Source: Paraburkholderia kirstenboschensis (GTDB taxonomy: Bacteria; Pseudomonadota; Gammaproteobacteria; Burkholderiales; Burkholderiaceae). From it: a stretch of 64,000 nucleotides of DNA. Location of the stretch: contig NZ_CAJHCR010000022.1 in assembly GCF_904848585.1 (NCBI RefSeq), positions 55,237 through 119,236 of the forward strand, written 5' to 3'. Position 1 is the stretch's first letter; each line of letters opens with the position of its first letter. The notes under the pieces are model-generated. The model worked only from the letters and a program-made list of their open reading frames with translations, did not search any database and was not told the DNA's origin. Shown piece by piece: positions 26,481-35,933 of the stretch. The position numbers and the translations under genes were made by a program.

Positions 26481-27161
26481 ATGCAACCTCACATCAATCT
26501 GCCCGCTCCGTACATGCCGCACGCGGGTTTGATCGCGGCGTTCGAGGCATGTCCGCTGATCGCGATCATGCGCGGCGTGACGCCCGCCGATGCGGCCGAG
26601 CACGGTCAGGCGCTGTACGAAGCCGGCTTTCGCATCGTCGAAGTGCCGTTGAATTCGCCGCAGCCGTTCGACAGCATTGCGGCAATCCGCAAGGCGCTAC
26701 CCGCCGATGCGATCGTCGGTGCGGGTACGGTGCTGCATCCGAGTTTCGTCAAGGACGTGAAGTCGGCCGGCGGTGAACTGATCGTGATGCCGCACAGCGA
26801 CCCGGAAGTGGTCATTGCCGCAAAAGCGCAAGGCATGGCCTGCGCGCCCGGCGTCGCGACGCCGACCGAAGCGTTCATCGCGCTGAAAAACGGCGCCGAC
26901 GTATTGAAGATGTTCCCGGCCGAACAACTCGGCTGCCAGGTGGTGAAGGCCTGGCGCGCGGTGATCGCGGCGCAGGTGCCGCTCGTGCCGGTCGGCGGCA
27001 TCGCACCTGACAACATGGGACCGTTTCTGAGCGCCGGGGCGAACGGCTTCGGTCTCGGCTCCGCGCTCTATAAGCCGGGCCAGAGCGCGGCGGTGACCGC
27101 TTCGCACGCGAAGGCCTTTATCAACGGATTGCGCGTTGCGCGCGCGGGTGTGAAGAAATGA
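26481..27161 (+). CDS. dgoA: 2-dehydro-3-deoxy-6-phosphogalactonate aldolase
   Basis: 226-residue KDPG/KDPGal class I aldolase giving pyruvate and glyceraldehyde 3-phosphate. The catalytic Glu is in FRIVEVPLNSPQP near residue 53 and the Schiff-base Lys in DVLKMFPAEQLG near residue 143. ATG 26481 has AAGGA about 7 nt upstream; an in-frame upstream start at 26451 is not supported. The preceding kinase makes the galactose-type substrate more likely than KDPG of the Entner-Doudoroff route. The stop overlaps the next gene. Confidence 0.93.
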   Translation: MQPHINLPAPYMPHAGLIAAFEACPLIAIMRGVTPADAAEHGQALYEAGFRIVEVPLNSPQPFDSIAAIRKALPADAIVGAGTVLHPSFVKDVKSAGGELIVMPHSDPEVVIAAKAQGMACAPGVATPTEAFIALKNGADVLKMFPAEQLGCQVVKAWRAVIAAQVPLVPVGGIAPDNMGPFLSAGANGFGLGSALYKPGQSAAVTASHAKAFINGLRVARAGVKK

Positions 27162-27934
27162 CACGGTTGGCTGGCAAAGTCGCATTAGTCACCGGCGCCG
27201 GGCGCGGCATCGGCGCGGCGATCGCCCTCGCGTTTGCGCGCGAAGGCGCAGCGGTTGCGCTCGCCGAACTCGACATCGATACGGCGCGGCAGACGGCGCA
27301 GCAGATCAGCTCGGAAACCGGTGCGCGCGTGTTGGCGGTGCACACCGACGTCACGCAATCGGCTTCGGTCCAGCACGCGGTGAGCGAAGCGGAAAAAGCG
27401 CTCGGACCGCTCGACGTGCTGGTGAACAACGCGGGCATCAATGTGTTTTGCGACCCGCTGACCATGACCGACGACGACTGGCGCCGCTGCTTCGCGGTCG
27501 ATCTCGACGGTGTCTGGAACGGCTGCCGCGCGGTGCTGCCGGGGATGGTCGAACGCGGCGCGGGCAGCATCCTGAACATCGCGTCGACGCATGCGTTCAA
27601 GATCATTCCAGGCTGTTTTCCGTACCCGGTTGCGAAGCACGGCGTGATTGGCCTCACGCGCGCGCTCGGCATCGAGTACGCGCCGCGCAATGTGCGCGTC
27701 AACGCAATCGCGCCTGGCTACATCGAAACTCAGTTGACGCATGACTGGTGGAACGAACAGCCAGACCCCGCCGCGGCACGGCAGGCGACGATCGATTTGC
27801 AGCCGATGAAACGCATCGGCCGCCCGGAAGAAGTGGCGATGACGGCGGTGTTTCTCGCATCGGATGAAGCGCCGTTTATCAACGCCACGTGTATCACCGT
27901 CGACGGCGGCCGCTCCGTGCTCTATCACGACTGA
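27158..27934 (+). CDS. SDR-family oxidoreductase, candidate sugar dehydrogenase
   Basis: 258-residue classical short-chain dehydrogenase. The cofactor loop TGAGRGIGAAIAL is near residue 12, NNAGI near residue 90, the catalytic Ser in NIASTHAF and the YPVAKHG motif near residue 155. The acidic residue after beta-2 (ELDID) suggests NAD preference. It overlaps dgoA by four bases, so it belongs to the operon. In this setting it may oxidise an aldose at C1 or a related pathway intermediate; the second SDR at 31909 is the better match to known aldose dehydrogenases. Confidence 0.88.
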   Translation: MTRLAGKVALVTGAGRGIGAAIALAFAREGAAVALAELDIDTARQTAQQISSETGARVLAVHTDVTQSASVQHAVSEAEKALGPLDVLVNNAGINVFCDPLTMTDDDWRRCFAVDLDGVWNGCRAVLPGMVERGAGSILNIASTHAFKIIPGCFPYPVAKHGVIGLTRALGIEYAPRNVRVNAIAPGYIETQLTHDWWNEQPDPAAARQATIDLQPMKRIGRPEEVAMTAVFLASDEAPFINATCITVDGGRSVLYHD

Positions 27935-28109
27935 GCCGGCGACCGGGGCAGCAACCGGCCAGAAAAGCAGAAAAGAAGTGCGGTACAAAGCGAACCAGAA
28001 AAACGAAGCACCGTTTCACCGGACGACGCGCTGGCCGCGTGTGTCATAACCGGTACAAGAAGACGCGGCCGATACCTTCTCGTTATCAATTAGTCAGGAG
28101 ACACGCAAC

Positions 28110-29108
28110 ATGAAACGTAGAATTTTCCTCACGCTGGCAGCAGCGGCGGCGGGTGTGGTCTTCAACGCACCGGTCGCGCAAGCCGCCGATCCGGTCAAGA
28201 TCGGTTTCCTCGTCAAGCAGCCGGAGGAACCGTGGTTCCAGGACGAGTGGAAGTTCGCCGAAGTTGCCGCCAAGGAAAAGGGCTTCACGCTGGTGAAGAT
28301 CGGCGCGCCGTCGGGCGAAAAAGTGATGAGCGCGATCGACAACCTGTCGGCGCAAAAGGCGCAAGGCTTCGTGATCTGCACGCCTGACGTCAAGCTCGGA
28401 CCGGGCATCGTCGCCAAGGCGAAAGCCGACGGCCTGAAGATGATGACGGTAGACGACCGCCTGGTCGACGGCGCGGGCAAGCCGATCGCGTCGGTGCCGC
28501 ACATGGGCATCTCGGCGTACAACATCGGCAAGCAGGTCGGCGACGGTCTGGCCGCCGAAATCAAGAAGCGCGGCTGGGACATGAAGGACGTGGGCGCGAT
28601 CGACGTGACCTACGAACAACTGCCGACCGCGCATGACCGCACGAGCGGCGCAACCGACGCGCTGATCGCCGCCGGCTTCCCGAAAGCGAACGTGATCGCC
28701 GCGCCGCAAGCGAAGACCGACACGGAAAACGCGTTCAACGCCGCCAACATCGCGCTGACGAAGAACCCGCAGTTCAAGCACTGGGTCGCGTACGCGCTGA
28801 ACGACGAAGGCGTGCTCGGCGCGGTGCGCGCAGCGGAAGGCCGGGGCTTCAAGGCCGACAACATGATCGGCATCGGCATCGGCGGTTCGGATTCGGCGTT
28901 GAACGAGTTCAAGAAGCCGAACCCGACGGGCTTCTTCGGCACGGTCATCATCAGCCCGAAGCGTCACGGCGAGGAAACTGCGACGCTGATGTACGACTGG
29001 ATCACGCAAGGCAAGGCGCCGCCCCCGCTCACGTTGACGACCGGCATGCTGGCCACGCGTGAGAACGTCGGCGAAGTGCGCGAGAAGATGGGGCTTGCTT
29101 CGAAGTAA
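28110..29108 (+). CDS. araF: Arabinose/galactose ABC transporter, periplasmic binding protein
   Basis: 332 residues with a signal peptide ending in VAQAADP, followed by a type I periplasmic sugar-binding fold of the AraF subfamily (VKIGFLVKQPEEPWFQDEW, then the hinge and second lobe). AraF proteins bind L-arabinose and often D-galactose or D-fucose, which suits the galactonate genes next to it. It sits directly ahead of matching ATPase and permease genes. CGGTACAA occurs twice upstream (27981 and 28051); its relevance is unknown. Confidence 0.92.
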   Translation: MKRRIFLTLAAAAAGVVFNAPVAQAADPVKIGFLVKQPEEPWFQDEWKFAEVAAKEKGFTLVKIGAPSGEKVMSAIDNLSAQKAQGFVICTPDVKLGPGIVAKAKADGLKMMTVDDRLVDGAGKPIASVPHMGISAYNIGKQVGDGLAAEIKKRGWDMKDVGAIDVTYEQLPTAHDRTSGATDALIAAGFPKANVIAAPQAKTDTENAFNAANIALTKNPQFKHWVAYALNDEGVLGAVRAAEGRGFKADNMIGIGIGGSDSALNEFKKPNPTGFFGTVIISPKRHGEETATLMYDWITQGKAPPPLTLTTGMLATRENVGEVREKMGLASK

Positions 29109-29261
29109 CGCGCGGTGCAATGAAGGAATTGCCGGCGTGTCGCAAGCGACGCGCCGGCAACCGGAATAGAACATGAGCAGTAGGACATAGGCCATGCGTT
29201 CCAGGCGTCGAACTACGACGCCAGGCGAGGCGCGGTCGAGATGAAACAGCGAGGAGGCGAA

Positions 29262-30800
29262 GTGTCAGCGACGCTACGTTTTGACAATATCGGCAAAGTC
29301 TTTCCAGGCGTGCGCGCGCTCGACGGTGTGTCCTTCGACGTCAACGTCGGCCAGGTGCACGGCCTGATGGGCGAAAACGGCGCAGGGAAATCGACCCTGC
29401 TGAAGATACTCGGCGGTGAATATCAGCCGGACTCCGGCCGCGTGATGATCGACGGAAAAGAAGTGCGCTTTACGAGCGCGGCTTCGTCGATCGCGGCAGG
29501 TATCGCGGTGATTCACCAGGAACTGCAATACGTGCCCGATCTGACCGTCGCGGAGAATCTGCTGCTCGGCCAGTTGCCGAATTCGTTCGGTTGGGTCAAC
29601 AAAGGCGATGCAAAGCGCTTCGTGCGCGAGCGTCTCGAAGCAATGGGCGTCGCGCTCGATCCGAACGCGAAGCTGCGCAAGCTCTCCATCGCGCAACGGC
29701 AGATGGTGGAAATCTGCAAGGCCTTGCTGCGCAACGCCCGTGTGATTGCTCTCGATGAACCGACCAGTTCGCTGTCGCATCGCGAAACGGAAGTGCTGTT
29801 CAAGCTGGTACGCGATCTGCGCGCCGACAACCGCGCGATGATTTACATCTCGCATCGCATGGACGAAATATACGAACTCTGCGACGCGTGCACGATTTTC
29901 CGTGACGGCCGCAAGATCGCTTCGCATCCGACGCTCGAAGGCGTGTCGCGCGACACCATCGTCAGCGAAATGGTCGGGCGTGAAATCTCGGACATCTACA
30001 ACTATTCGGAGCGGCCGCTCGGCGAAGTGCGCTTCGCGGCGAAGGCGATCGAAGGCCATGCGCTCTCGCAGCCGGCCAGCTTCGAAGTGCGGCGCGGCGA
30101 AATTGTCGGCTTCTTTGGCCTCGTGGGCGCGGGCCGCAGCGAACTGATGCATCTGGTGTACGGCACGGAGCATAAGAAGGGCGGCGAACTGGTGCTCGAC
30201 GGCAAGACGATCAGAGTGAAAAGCGCCGGCGAAGCGATTCGCCACGGCATCGTGCTGTGCCCGGAAGACCGCAAGGAAGAAGGCATTGTCGCGATGGCGA
30301 CGGTGTCGGAGAACATCAACATCAGTTGCCGCCGTCACTATCTGCGTGCGGGCATTTTCCTCGATCGCAAGAAGGAAGCGGAAACTGCGGACCGCTTCAT
30401 CAAGCTGCTGAAGATCAAGACGCCGAGCCGTCGCCAGAAGATCCGCTTTCTGTCGGGTGGCAATCAGCAGAAGGCGATTCTGTCGCGCTGGCTCGCCGAA
30501 CCCGATCTGAAAGTCGTGATTCTCGACGAACCGACTCGCGGCATCGACGTGGGCGCGAAGCACGAAATCTATAACGTGATTTACCAGCTTGCCGAGCGCG
30601 GCTGCGCAATCGTGATGATCTCGTCGGAACTGCCCGAAGTGCTGGGTGTGTCCGACCGCATCGTCGTGATGCGCCAGGGCCGCATTGCCGGCGAACTGTC
30701 GCGCAAGGATGCAACGGAACAAGCGGTGCTGAGCCTCGCGTTGCCGCAAAGCTCGACCGCACTGCCCGCAACCGGAACTGCCGCTCAACAGGCGGCCTGA
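29262..30800 (+). CDS. araG: Arabinose/galactose ABC transporter ATP-binding protein
   Basis: 512-residue tandem ABC ATPase. The first half has Walker A GENGAGKSTLLKIL near residue 40 and signature-region LRKLSIAQRQMVEICKAL followed by VIALDEPTSS. The second half has a degenerate Walker A (GLVGAGRSELMH), then FLSGGNQQKAILSRWL and VVILDEPTRGIDVG. GTG 29262 is chosen because GAGGAGG lies at 29251-29257 and it yields the usual SATLRFDNIGK start; ATG 29241 would add seven residues. Confidence 0.94.
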   Translation: MSATLRFDNIGKVFPGVRALDGVSFDVNVGQVHGLMGENGAGKSTLLKILGGEYQPDSGRVMIDGKEVRFTSAASSIAAGIAVIHQELQYVPDLTVAENLLLGQLPNSFGWVNKGDAKRFVRERLEAMGVALDPNAKLRKLSIAQRQMVEICKALLRNARVIALDEPTSSLSHRETEVLFKLVRDLRADNRAMIYISHRMDEIYELCDACTIFRDGRKIASHPTLEGVSRDTIVSEMVGREISDIYNYSERPLGEVRFAAKAIEGHALSQPASFEVRRGEIVGFFGLVGAGRSELMHLVYGTEHKKGGELVLDGKTIRVKSAGEAIRHGIVLCPEDRKEEGIVAMATVSENINISCRRHYLRAGIFLDRKKEAETADRFIKLLKIKTPSRRQKIRFLSGGNQQKAILSRWLAEPDLKVVILDEPTRGIDVGAKHEIYNVIYQLAERGCAIVMISSELPEVLGVSDRIVVMRQGRIAGELSRKDATEQAVLSLALPQSSTALPATGTAAQQAA

Positions 30801-30853
30801 ACATCATTGGACGAAAGTCCGGCAACCCGTGGGGAACGGGAGGAGTCTTCATC

Positions 30854-31870
30854 ATGCAAGCTAGAGAAAACCTCGCGCAACAGGCCGCCAAGAGCGCTGC
30901 CGAAGCGCTGATTCCGCAGACGAGCGACAAGGCGAAGTGGTGGCAGCAAATCACCGAGTACAGCCTGATCCTGATCTTCGTGGTGATGTTCGTGACGATG
31001 TCGCTGACAGTCGACCACTTCTTCTCGATCGAGAACATGCTCGGCCTCGCGCTGTCCATTTCGCAGATCGGCATGGTCGCGTGCACGATGATGTTCTGTC
31101 TCGCGTCGCGCGATTTCGACTTGTCGATCGGATCGACCGTCGCGTTTGCCGGCGTGTTGTGCGCGATGGTGCTCAACGCGACCGACAATACGTTTATCGC
31201 GATCGTTGCCGCAGTGGCGGCCGGCGCGGTGATCGGCTTCGTCAACGGCGCGGTGATCGCGTATTTGCGCATCAACGCACTGATCACCACGCTCGCAACG
31301 ATGGAAATCGTGCGCGGCCTCGGCTTTATCGTGTCGCACGGTCAGGCGGTGGGTGTGTCGTCGGATACGTTCATTGCGCTGGGCGGCTTGAGCTTTTTCG
31401 GCGTGTCGCTGCCGATCTGGGTCACGCTGCTGTGCTTCATCGTGTTCGGCGTGATGCTCAATCAGACCGTGTACGGCCGCAATACGCTCGCCATCGGCGG
31501 CAATCCGGAAGCGTCGCGTCTCGCGGGTATCAACGTCGAACGCACGCGCGTGTACATCTTCCTGATTCAGGGCGCCGTCACCGCGCTCGCAGGTGTGATC
31601 CTGGCGTCGCGGATTACGTCGGGCCAGCCGAATGCCGCGCAAGGCTTCGAACTGAACGTGATCTCGGCGTGCGTGCTCGGCGGCGTGTCGCTGCTCGGCG
31701 GCCGTGCGACGATCTCCGGCGTCGTGATTGGCGTGCTGATCATGGGCACCGTCGAGAACGTGATGAACCTGATGAACATCGACGCGTTCTATCAGTACCT
31801 CGTGCGTGGCGCGATCCTGCTCGCAGCCGTGCTGCTCGACCAGATGAAGAACCGCGGTTCGCGCGACTAA
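30854..31870 (+). CDS. araH: Arabinose/galactose ABC transporter permease
   Basis: 338-residue inner-membrane permease of the RbsC/AraH type with about 8-10 hydrophobic helices (YSLILIFVVMFVTMSL, FVNGAVIAYLRINALITTL and others). The conserved loop GGNPEASRLAGINVERTR near residue 215 is the coupling segment for the ATPase. The gene order F-G-H is that of the classical arabinose importer. Confidence 0.93.
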   Translation: MQARENLAQQAAKSAAEALIPQTSDKAKWWQQITEYSLILIFVVMFVTMSLTVDHFFSIENMLGLALSISQIGMVACTMMFCLASRDFDLSIGSTVAFAGVLCAMVLNATDNTFIAIVAAVAAGAVIGFVNGAVIAYLRINALITTLATMEIVRGLGFIVSHGQAVGVSSDTFIALGGLSFFGVSLPIWVTLLCFIVFGVMLNQTVYGRNTLAIGGNPEASRLAGINVERTRVYIFLIQGAVTALAGVILASRITSGQPNAAQGFELNVISACVLGGVSLLGGRATISGVVIGVLIMGTVENVMNLMNIDAFYQYLVRGAILLAAVLLDQMKNRGSRD

Positions 31871-31908
31871 TCCCGGCTTAATCATCTCGCTCTAAAAGGA
31901 ATCGAACG

Positions 31909-32709
31909 ATGTCGTCTCCGGCCAATGCAAACGAGCGTCTCGCGAACAACGCATTCGCGCGCTACCCGAGTCTTGTCGACCGCACGGTGCTCATTACGGG
32001 CGGCGCGACCGGTATCGGCGCATCGTTTGTCGAGCATTTCGCGGCGCAGGGCGCGCGCGTTGCGTTCTTCGATATAGACGCAACCGCGGGCGAAGCGCTC
32101 GCGGACGAACTCGGCGACTCGAAGCACAAGCCGCTTTTCCTGCCCTGCGATCTGACCGGCGTCGACGCGCTGCAAAAAGCGATCGCCGATGTGAAAGGCG
32201 CGCTCGGCCCGATCCAGGCGCTCGTGAACAATGCAGCGAACGACAAGCGTCACACGATCGGCGAAGTCACGCGCGAGTCTTTCGACGCGGGCATCGCGGT
32301 GAACATCCGTCATCAGTTCTTTGCCGCGCAGGCAGTGATGGAAGACATGAAAGCCGCGAATAGCGGCTCGATCATCAATCTCGGCTCGATTAGCTGGATG
32401 TTGAAGAACGGCGGTTATCCGGTGTACGTGATGTCGAAATCGGCGGTGCAGGGTTTGACGCGCGGTCTCGCACGCGACCTGGGGCACTTCAACATTCGCG
32501 TGAACACGCTGGTGCCGGGCTGGGTGATGACGGAAAAGCAGAAACGTCTGTGGCTCGACGACGCGGGCCGCCGTGCGATCAAGGAAGGGCAGTGCATCGA
32601 CGCGGAACTCATGCCGGCCGACCTCGCCCGCATGGCGCTTTTCCTCGCCGCCGACGACAGCAGAATGATCACCGCGCAGGACATCGTCGTGGACGGAGGC
32701 TGGGCATGA
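31909..32709 (+). CDS. SDR-family aldose 1-dehydrogenase (xylose/galactose/arabinose type)
   Basis: 266-residue SDR closely resembling Caulobacter xylose dehydrogenase. YPSLVDRTVLITGGATGIGA with the cofactor loop, FFDID (acidic, NAD-type), NNAANDKRHTIGEVT, and the active-site Ser in LGSISWML with YPVYVMSKSAVQG near residue 170. It lies between the importer and the lactonase, so the likely step is aldose plus NAD(P)+ to the 1,5- or 1,4-lactone. The exact sugar is undetermined; galactose or arabinose is favoured by context. Confidence 0.88.
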   Translation: MSSPANANERLANNAFARYPSLVDRTVLITGGATGIGASFVEHFAAQGARVAFFDIDATAGEALADELGDSKHKPLFLPCDLTGVDALQKAIADVKGALGPIQALVNNAANDKRHTIGEVTRESFDAGIAVNIRHQFFAAQAVMEDMKAANSGSIINLGSISWMLKNGGYPVYVMSKSAVQGLTRGLARDLGHFNIRVNTLVPGWVMTEKQKRLWLDDAGRRAIKEGQCIDAELMPADLARMALFLAADDSRMITAQDIVVDGGWA

Positions 32710-33629
32710 CGGCGAGCGCGCGCCCACACGCCGGTGCGCAACCAGTGAAAAGCGCGGCGCTGCTGCTCGACACCAAGTGCACGTTAGGCGAAGGCGCGAC
32801 ATGGTGCGCGAGAACCGGCCGCTTCTACTGGACGGATATCGAAGGCGCGCGTTTGTGGCGCTACGACCCGAGCGACGGCCGCAGCACTTTCTGGCCGATG
32901 CCCGAGCGTCTAGCAACGTTCGCGCTGTGTGCCGATCCGCATTACCTGTTGCTTGGCCTTGCCTCCCACCTGGCCTTCTTCGACATTGCGACGGGAGAGA
33001 CGCGGCGCATCGTCGATGTGGAAGCGGGTATGAATACGCGCGTGAACGACGGCCGCTGCGACCGTCAGGGGCGTTTCGTGTTCGGCACGAAAGACGAAGG
33101 CTCGCCGTTGCAGGGGATCGGCGGGTTCTATCGGCTCAATCATGACCTGTCGCTCGAGCGCCTGCCGCTGCCCGCGCCGGCCATTTCCAACAGCATCGCG
33201 TTCAGTCCCGACGGCGCGACGATGTATTACTGCGACTCGCCGACGCGTGAGATCCGCGCGTGCGACTATCGTGCGGACGGCGGCATCGCCAACGACCGGC
33301 TGTTCGTGCGCCTCACCGACGCCACTGGGGAGCCTGATGGCTCGACCGTCGATGGCGACGGCGGCTTGTGGAACGCGCAATGGGGCGGCAAACGCGTCGT
33401 GCGTTATGGCGCCGACGGTGTCGAAACGGAGCGCGTGGAAGTGCCAACGGCGCAGCCAAGTTGCGTCGCGCTCGGCGGCGCGCAACTGGGCACGCTGTAC
33501 ATCACGAGTGCGCGCGTCGGTCTCGACGCAGCGGCGCTTGCCGGCGATTCGCGGGCGGGCGGCGTGTTCATCGCGACGCCTGCGCGGCGCGGTTTGCCCG
33601 AGCCGGTATTCCAGGGCGCGCCAGCGTAG
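32706..33629 (+). CDS. SMP-30/gluconolactonase-family sugar lactonase
   Basis: About 307-residue six-bladed beta-propeller lactonase that opens the lactone made by the dehydrogenase. CTLGEGATWCARTGRFYWTDIEG carries the first metal-binding Glu, then RVNDGRCDRQGRFVFGT with Asn/Asp, ISNSIAFSPDG and GEPDGSTVDGDGGLW supply the remaining divalent-metal ligands. ATG 32706 overlaps the previous stop (ATGA). The earlier in-frame start at 32550 lies within the dehydrogenase gene and is rejected. Confidence 0.92.
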   Translation: MTASARPHAGAQPVKSAALLLDTKCTLGEGATWCARTGRFYWTDIEGARLWRYDPSDGRSTFWPMPERLATFALCADPHYLLLGLASHLAFFDIATGETRRIVDVEAGMNTRVNDGRCDRQGRFVFGTKDEGSPLQGIGGFYRLNHDLSLERLPLPAPAISNSIAFSPDGATMYYCDSPTREIRACDYRADGGIANDRLFVRLTDATGEPDGSTVDGDGGLWNAQWGGKRVVRYGADGVETERVEVPTAQPSCVALGGAQLGTLYITSARVGLDAAALAGDSRAGGVFIATPARRGLPEPVFQGAPA

Positions 33630-33849
33630 CGCAGAATGACGCTGCTTCGCGGTCGATGCAGCAACCGGAAGAGCGGGGCGGCGGTGACGTGCCGCGCTTG
33701 ACAGAAACCAGCAGCACCCTTGCAACACCCCAGCAATCCGCACAAATCGGCAGCAAGCAGTTCGGACCAGAGGCGACCTGTTCAAGAAAATCGCCCGACA
33801 ACACCCGTCAGCCACGACGGCAACGTCCCAGCCTCTCGAAGGAGCAGAT
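33630..33849 (+). other. Spacer between lactonase and epimerase genes
   Basis: 220 bp, A/C-rich toward the right, with no open frame that looks coding. GAAGGAG at 33838-33844 is the ribosome site for the epimerase ATG at 33850. Confidence 0.5.
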
Positions 33850-34920
33850 ATGACTGTTGCGAATCCTGTTTCCGCCTCGTCCCAAACTTCCCAAAGCGCT
33901 CAGAGCCGGCGCTCGCGACTCGCGGCGGCGGCCAATCCGGTGTTGCCGGGGCCTAGCACGTCGGCGGTAGCAGTCGGCGAGACCTCGGCCGGCGACGTCG
34001 CGTGCATCACGCTCGCCAACGCGCATTTGCGTCTCGACGTCGCGCCGACGCTGGGTGGCGGAATCACGCGCTTCGACTGGCGCGACGACGGCGCGCTCAC
34101 GCCGATTTTCCGTCGCTGCCGCCATGTCGCCGCCGACACGCAACCGAACGAACTCGCCTGTTATCCGCTGCTGCCGTATTCGAACCGTATCGGCGGCGGG
34201 TATTTCAATTTCGCTGGGCGGCGCGTCGACGTGGCATGCAATCGCGCCGACGAGCCGTTTCCGATTCACGGCGACGGCTGGCAGTCCGCGTGGCATGTCG
34301 TCGATTCAGACCGGGAGAATGTGCGGCTGACGCTCGATCGCCGTGACGGCAAGCCCTACGCGTTTCGCGCGGCGCAGACCTACAAGCTGGACGGCCCGTC
34401 GCTCGTCATTACGCTCGAAATCGAGAACGCGGGCCGCGAGGCTTTGCCGTTTGGGCTCGGCGTGCATCCGTTTTTCGTACGCGACGCCGACACCGAGCTG
34501 TCGGCTGCGGCAGGCGGTCTATGGCTTGCCGGCGATGACTGGCTGCCGGTCCGTCACGTGCAGGCGCCGCCCGCGTGGCAGTTCGGCGTCGCCTATCCGC
34601 TGCCGGAAACCATCGTCAATCATGCGTTCACTGGCTGGAGCGGGCAGGCGGCCGTGGTGTGGCCCAAGCGCCGGCTGTCGCTGAACATCGCCGCCGACAC
34701 CGATTACTACGTGCTGTACACGCCTCCCGGCAAGGATTTCTTTTGCTTCGAGCCCGTCGATCATCCGATCAACGCGATGAATCTTGCCGGCGGCGCATGC
34801 GAAAACGGCATGACGCTGCTTGGGCGCGGCGAGCAACTCGTGCGGACGTTCCGCTTCACCGTTGAACGTACCGGTTTGCGTTCGATGCCCGGCGCGCCAG
34901 GATCGCGGCGTCGGCAATAG
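33850..34920 (+). CDS. Aldose 1-epimerase (mutarotase)
   Basis: 356-residue galactose-mutarotase-fold protein. After a Ser/Ala-rich N-terminal extension (~45 residues), the fold shows PYSNRIGGGYFNF, FPIHGDGW with a catalytic His near residue 140, LGVHPFF with a second His near residue 205, and the catalytic Glu in FFCFEPVDHPINA near residue 300. It would equilibrate sugar anomers to feed the dehydrogenase. It closes the sugar cluster. Confidence 0.9.
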   Translation: MTVANPVSASSQTSQSAQSRRSRLAAAANPVLPGPSTSAVAVGETSAGDVACITLANAHLRLDVAPTLGGGITRFDWRDDGALTPIFRRCRHVAADTQPNELACYPLLPYSNRIGGGYFNFAGRRVDVACNRADEPFPIHGDGWQSAWHVVDSDRENVRLTLDRRDGKPYAFRAAQTYKLDGPSLVITLEIENAGREALPFGLGVHPFFVRDADTELSAAAGGLWLAGDDWLPVRHVQAPPAWQFGVAYPLPETIVNHAFTGWSGQAAVVWPKRRLSLNIAADTDYYVLYTPPGKDFFCFEPVDHPINAMNLAGGACENGMTLLGRGEQLVRTFRFTVERTGLRSMPGAPGSRRRQ

Positions 34921-35087
34921 TGCGCGGTCTTCAGTGGCTTGGGGGGGCAGGGTCACCCACGGTGACTCGCGGCGCGTCGAAGGACTCGCGCTGGTCCGGC
35001 TGATCCAGAGCGACCCGCGCCGTCCGCCCACGCCGGACAGGTAAAATACGCGCCTCTTCCGATTACCGGCTCGCCGCGAGACCCACC

Positions 35088-35903
35088 ATGTCCAACTTCA
35101 TCCAGACACTCAACGACGCCTGGCAGCGCACCAACTCGCTGCTGTGCGTCGGCCTCGATCCGGAGCCCAGCAAGTTTCCGGGCGCGCTCGCCGGCCGCGC
35201 CGACGCGATCTTCGACTTCTGCCGCGAGATCGTCGACGCGACTGCACCGTACGCGTCGTCGTTCAAGCCACAAATCGCCTACTTCGCGGCGCATCGCGCG
35301 GAAGACCAGCTCGAGCAGCTGATCGCGCACATCCATGCCCATCATCCGGGATTGCCGGTCATTCTCGACGCAAAGCGCGGCGACATCGGCAGCACTGCGG
35401 AGCAATACGCGCGCGAGGCGTTCGAACGCTACCAGGCGGACGCGGTGACGGTGAACCCGTACATGGGCTTCGATTCGATCGAGCCGTATTTGCAGCACGA
35501 AGGCAAAGGCGTGATCGTTCTGTGCCGCACATCGAACCCGGGCGGCTCCGACCTGCAATTCCTGGAAACGGGAGGCCGTCCGCTGTATCAGGTCGTCGCG
35601 CAACTCGCGGCGGAAAAGTGGAATGCGAGCGGCCAGTTGGCTCTGGTGGTCGGCGCGACTTTCCCGAAGGAAATCGAAGTGGTGCGCGGGATTGTCGGCG
35701 ATATGCCGCTGCTGATTCCCGGCATCGGCGCGCAAGGCGGCGACGTGCAGGCAACCGTCAGCGCAGGCCGCACCGCGAACGGCACGGGCATGCTGATCAA
35801 CTCGTCGCGCGCGATCATCTATGCAAGCAAGGGCGAGGATTTCGCTCAGGCTGCAGCGAAGGCAGCCATGGAAACGCGCGACCGGATCAACGCATTCCGT
35901 TGA
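35088..35903 (+). CDS. pyrF: Orotidine 5'-phosphate decarboxylase (type 2)
   Basis: 271-residue OMP decarboxylase, last step of UMP synthesis. LCVGLDPEPSKFP near residue 20, the active-site DAKRGDIGSTAEQYA near residue 95 with the Asp-Lys-Asp set, and the phosphate site near residues 210-240 are intact. Length fits the longer type 2 subfamily. It is convergent with the cupin gene, 30 bp away. Confidence 0.95.
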   Translation: MSNFIQTLNDAWQRTNSLLCVGLDPEPSKFPGALAGRADAIFDFCREIVDATAPYASSFKPQIAYFAAHRAEDQLEQLIAHIHAHHPGLPVILDAKRGDIGSTAEQYAREAFERYQADAVTVNPYMGFDSIEPYLQHEGKGVIVLCRTSNPGGSDLQFLETGGRPLYQVVAQLAAEKWNASGQLALVVGATFPKEIEVVRGIVGDMPLLIPGIGAQGGDVQATVSAGRTANGTGMLINSSRAIIYASKGEDFAQAAAKAAMETRDRINAFR

Positions 35904-35933
35904 ATCGCGTAGTGAGTTGGTGGAGGGGCGGGC

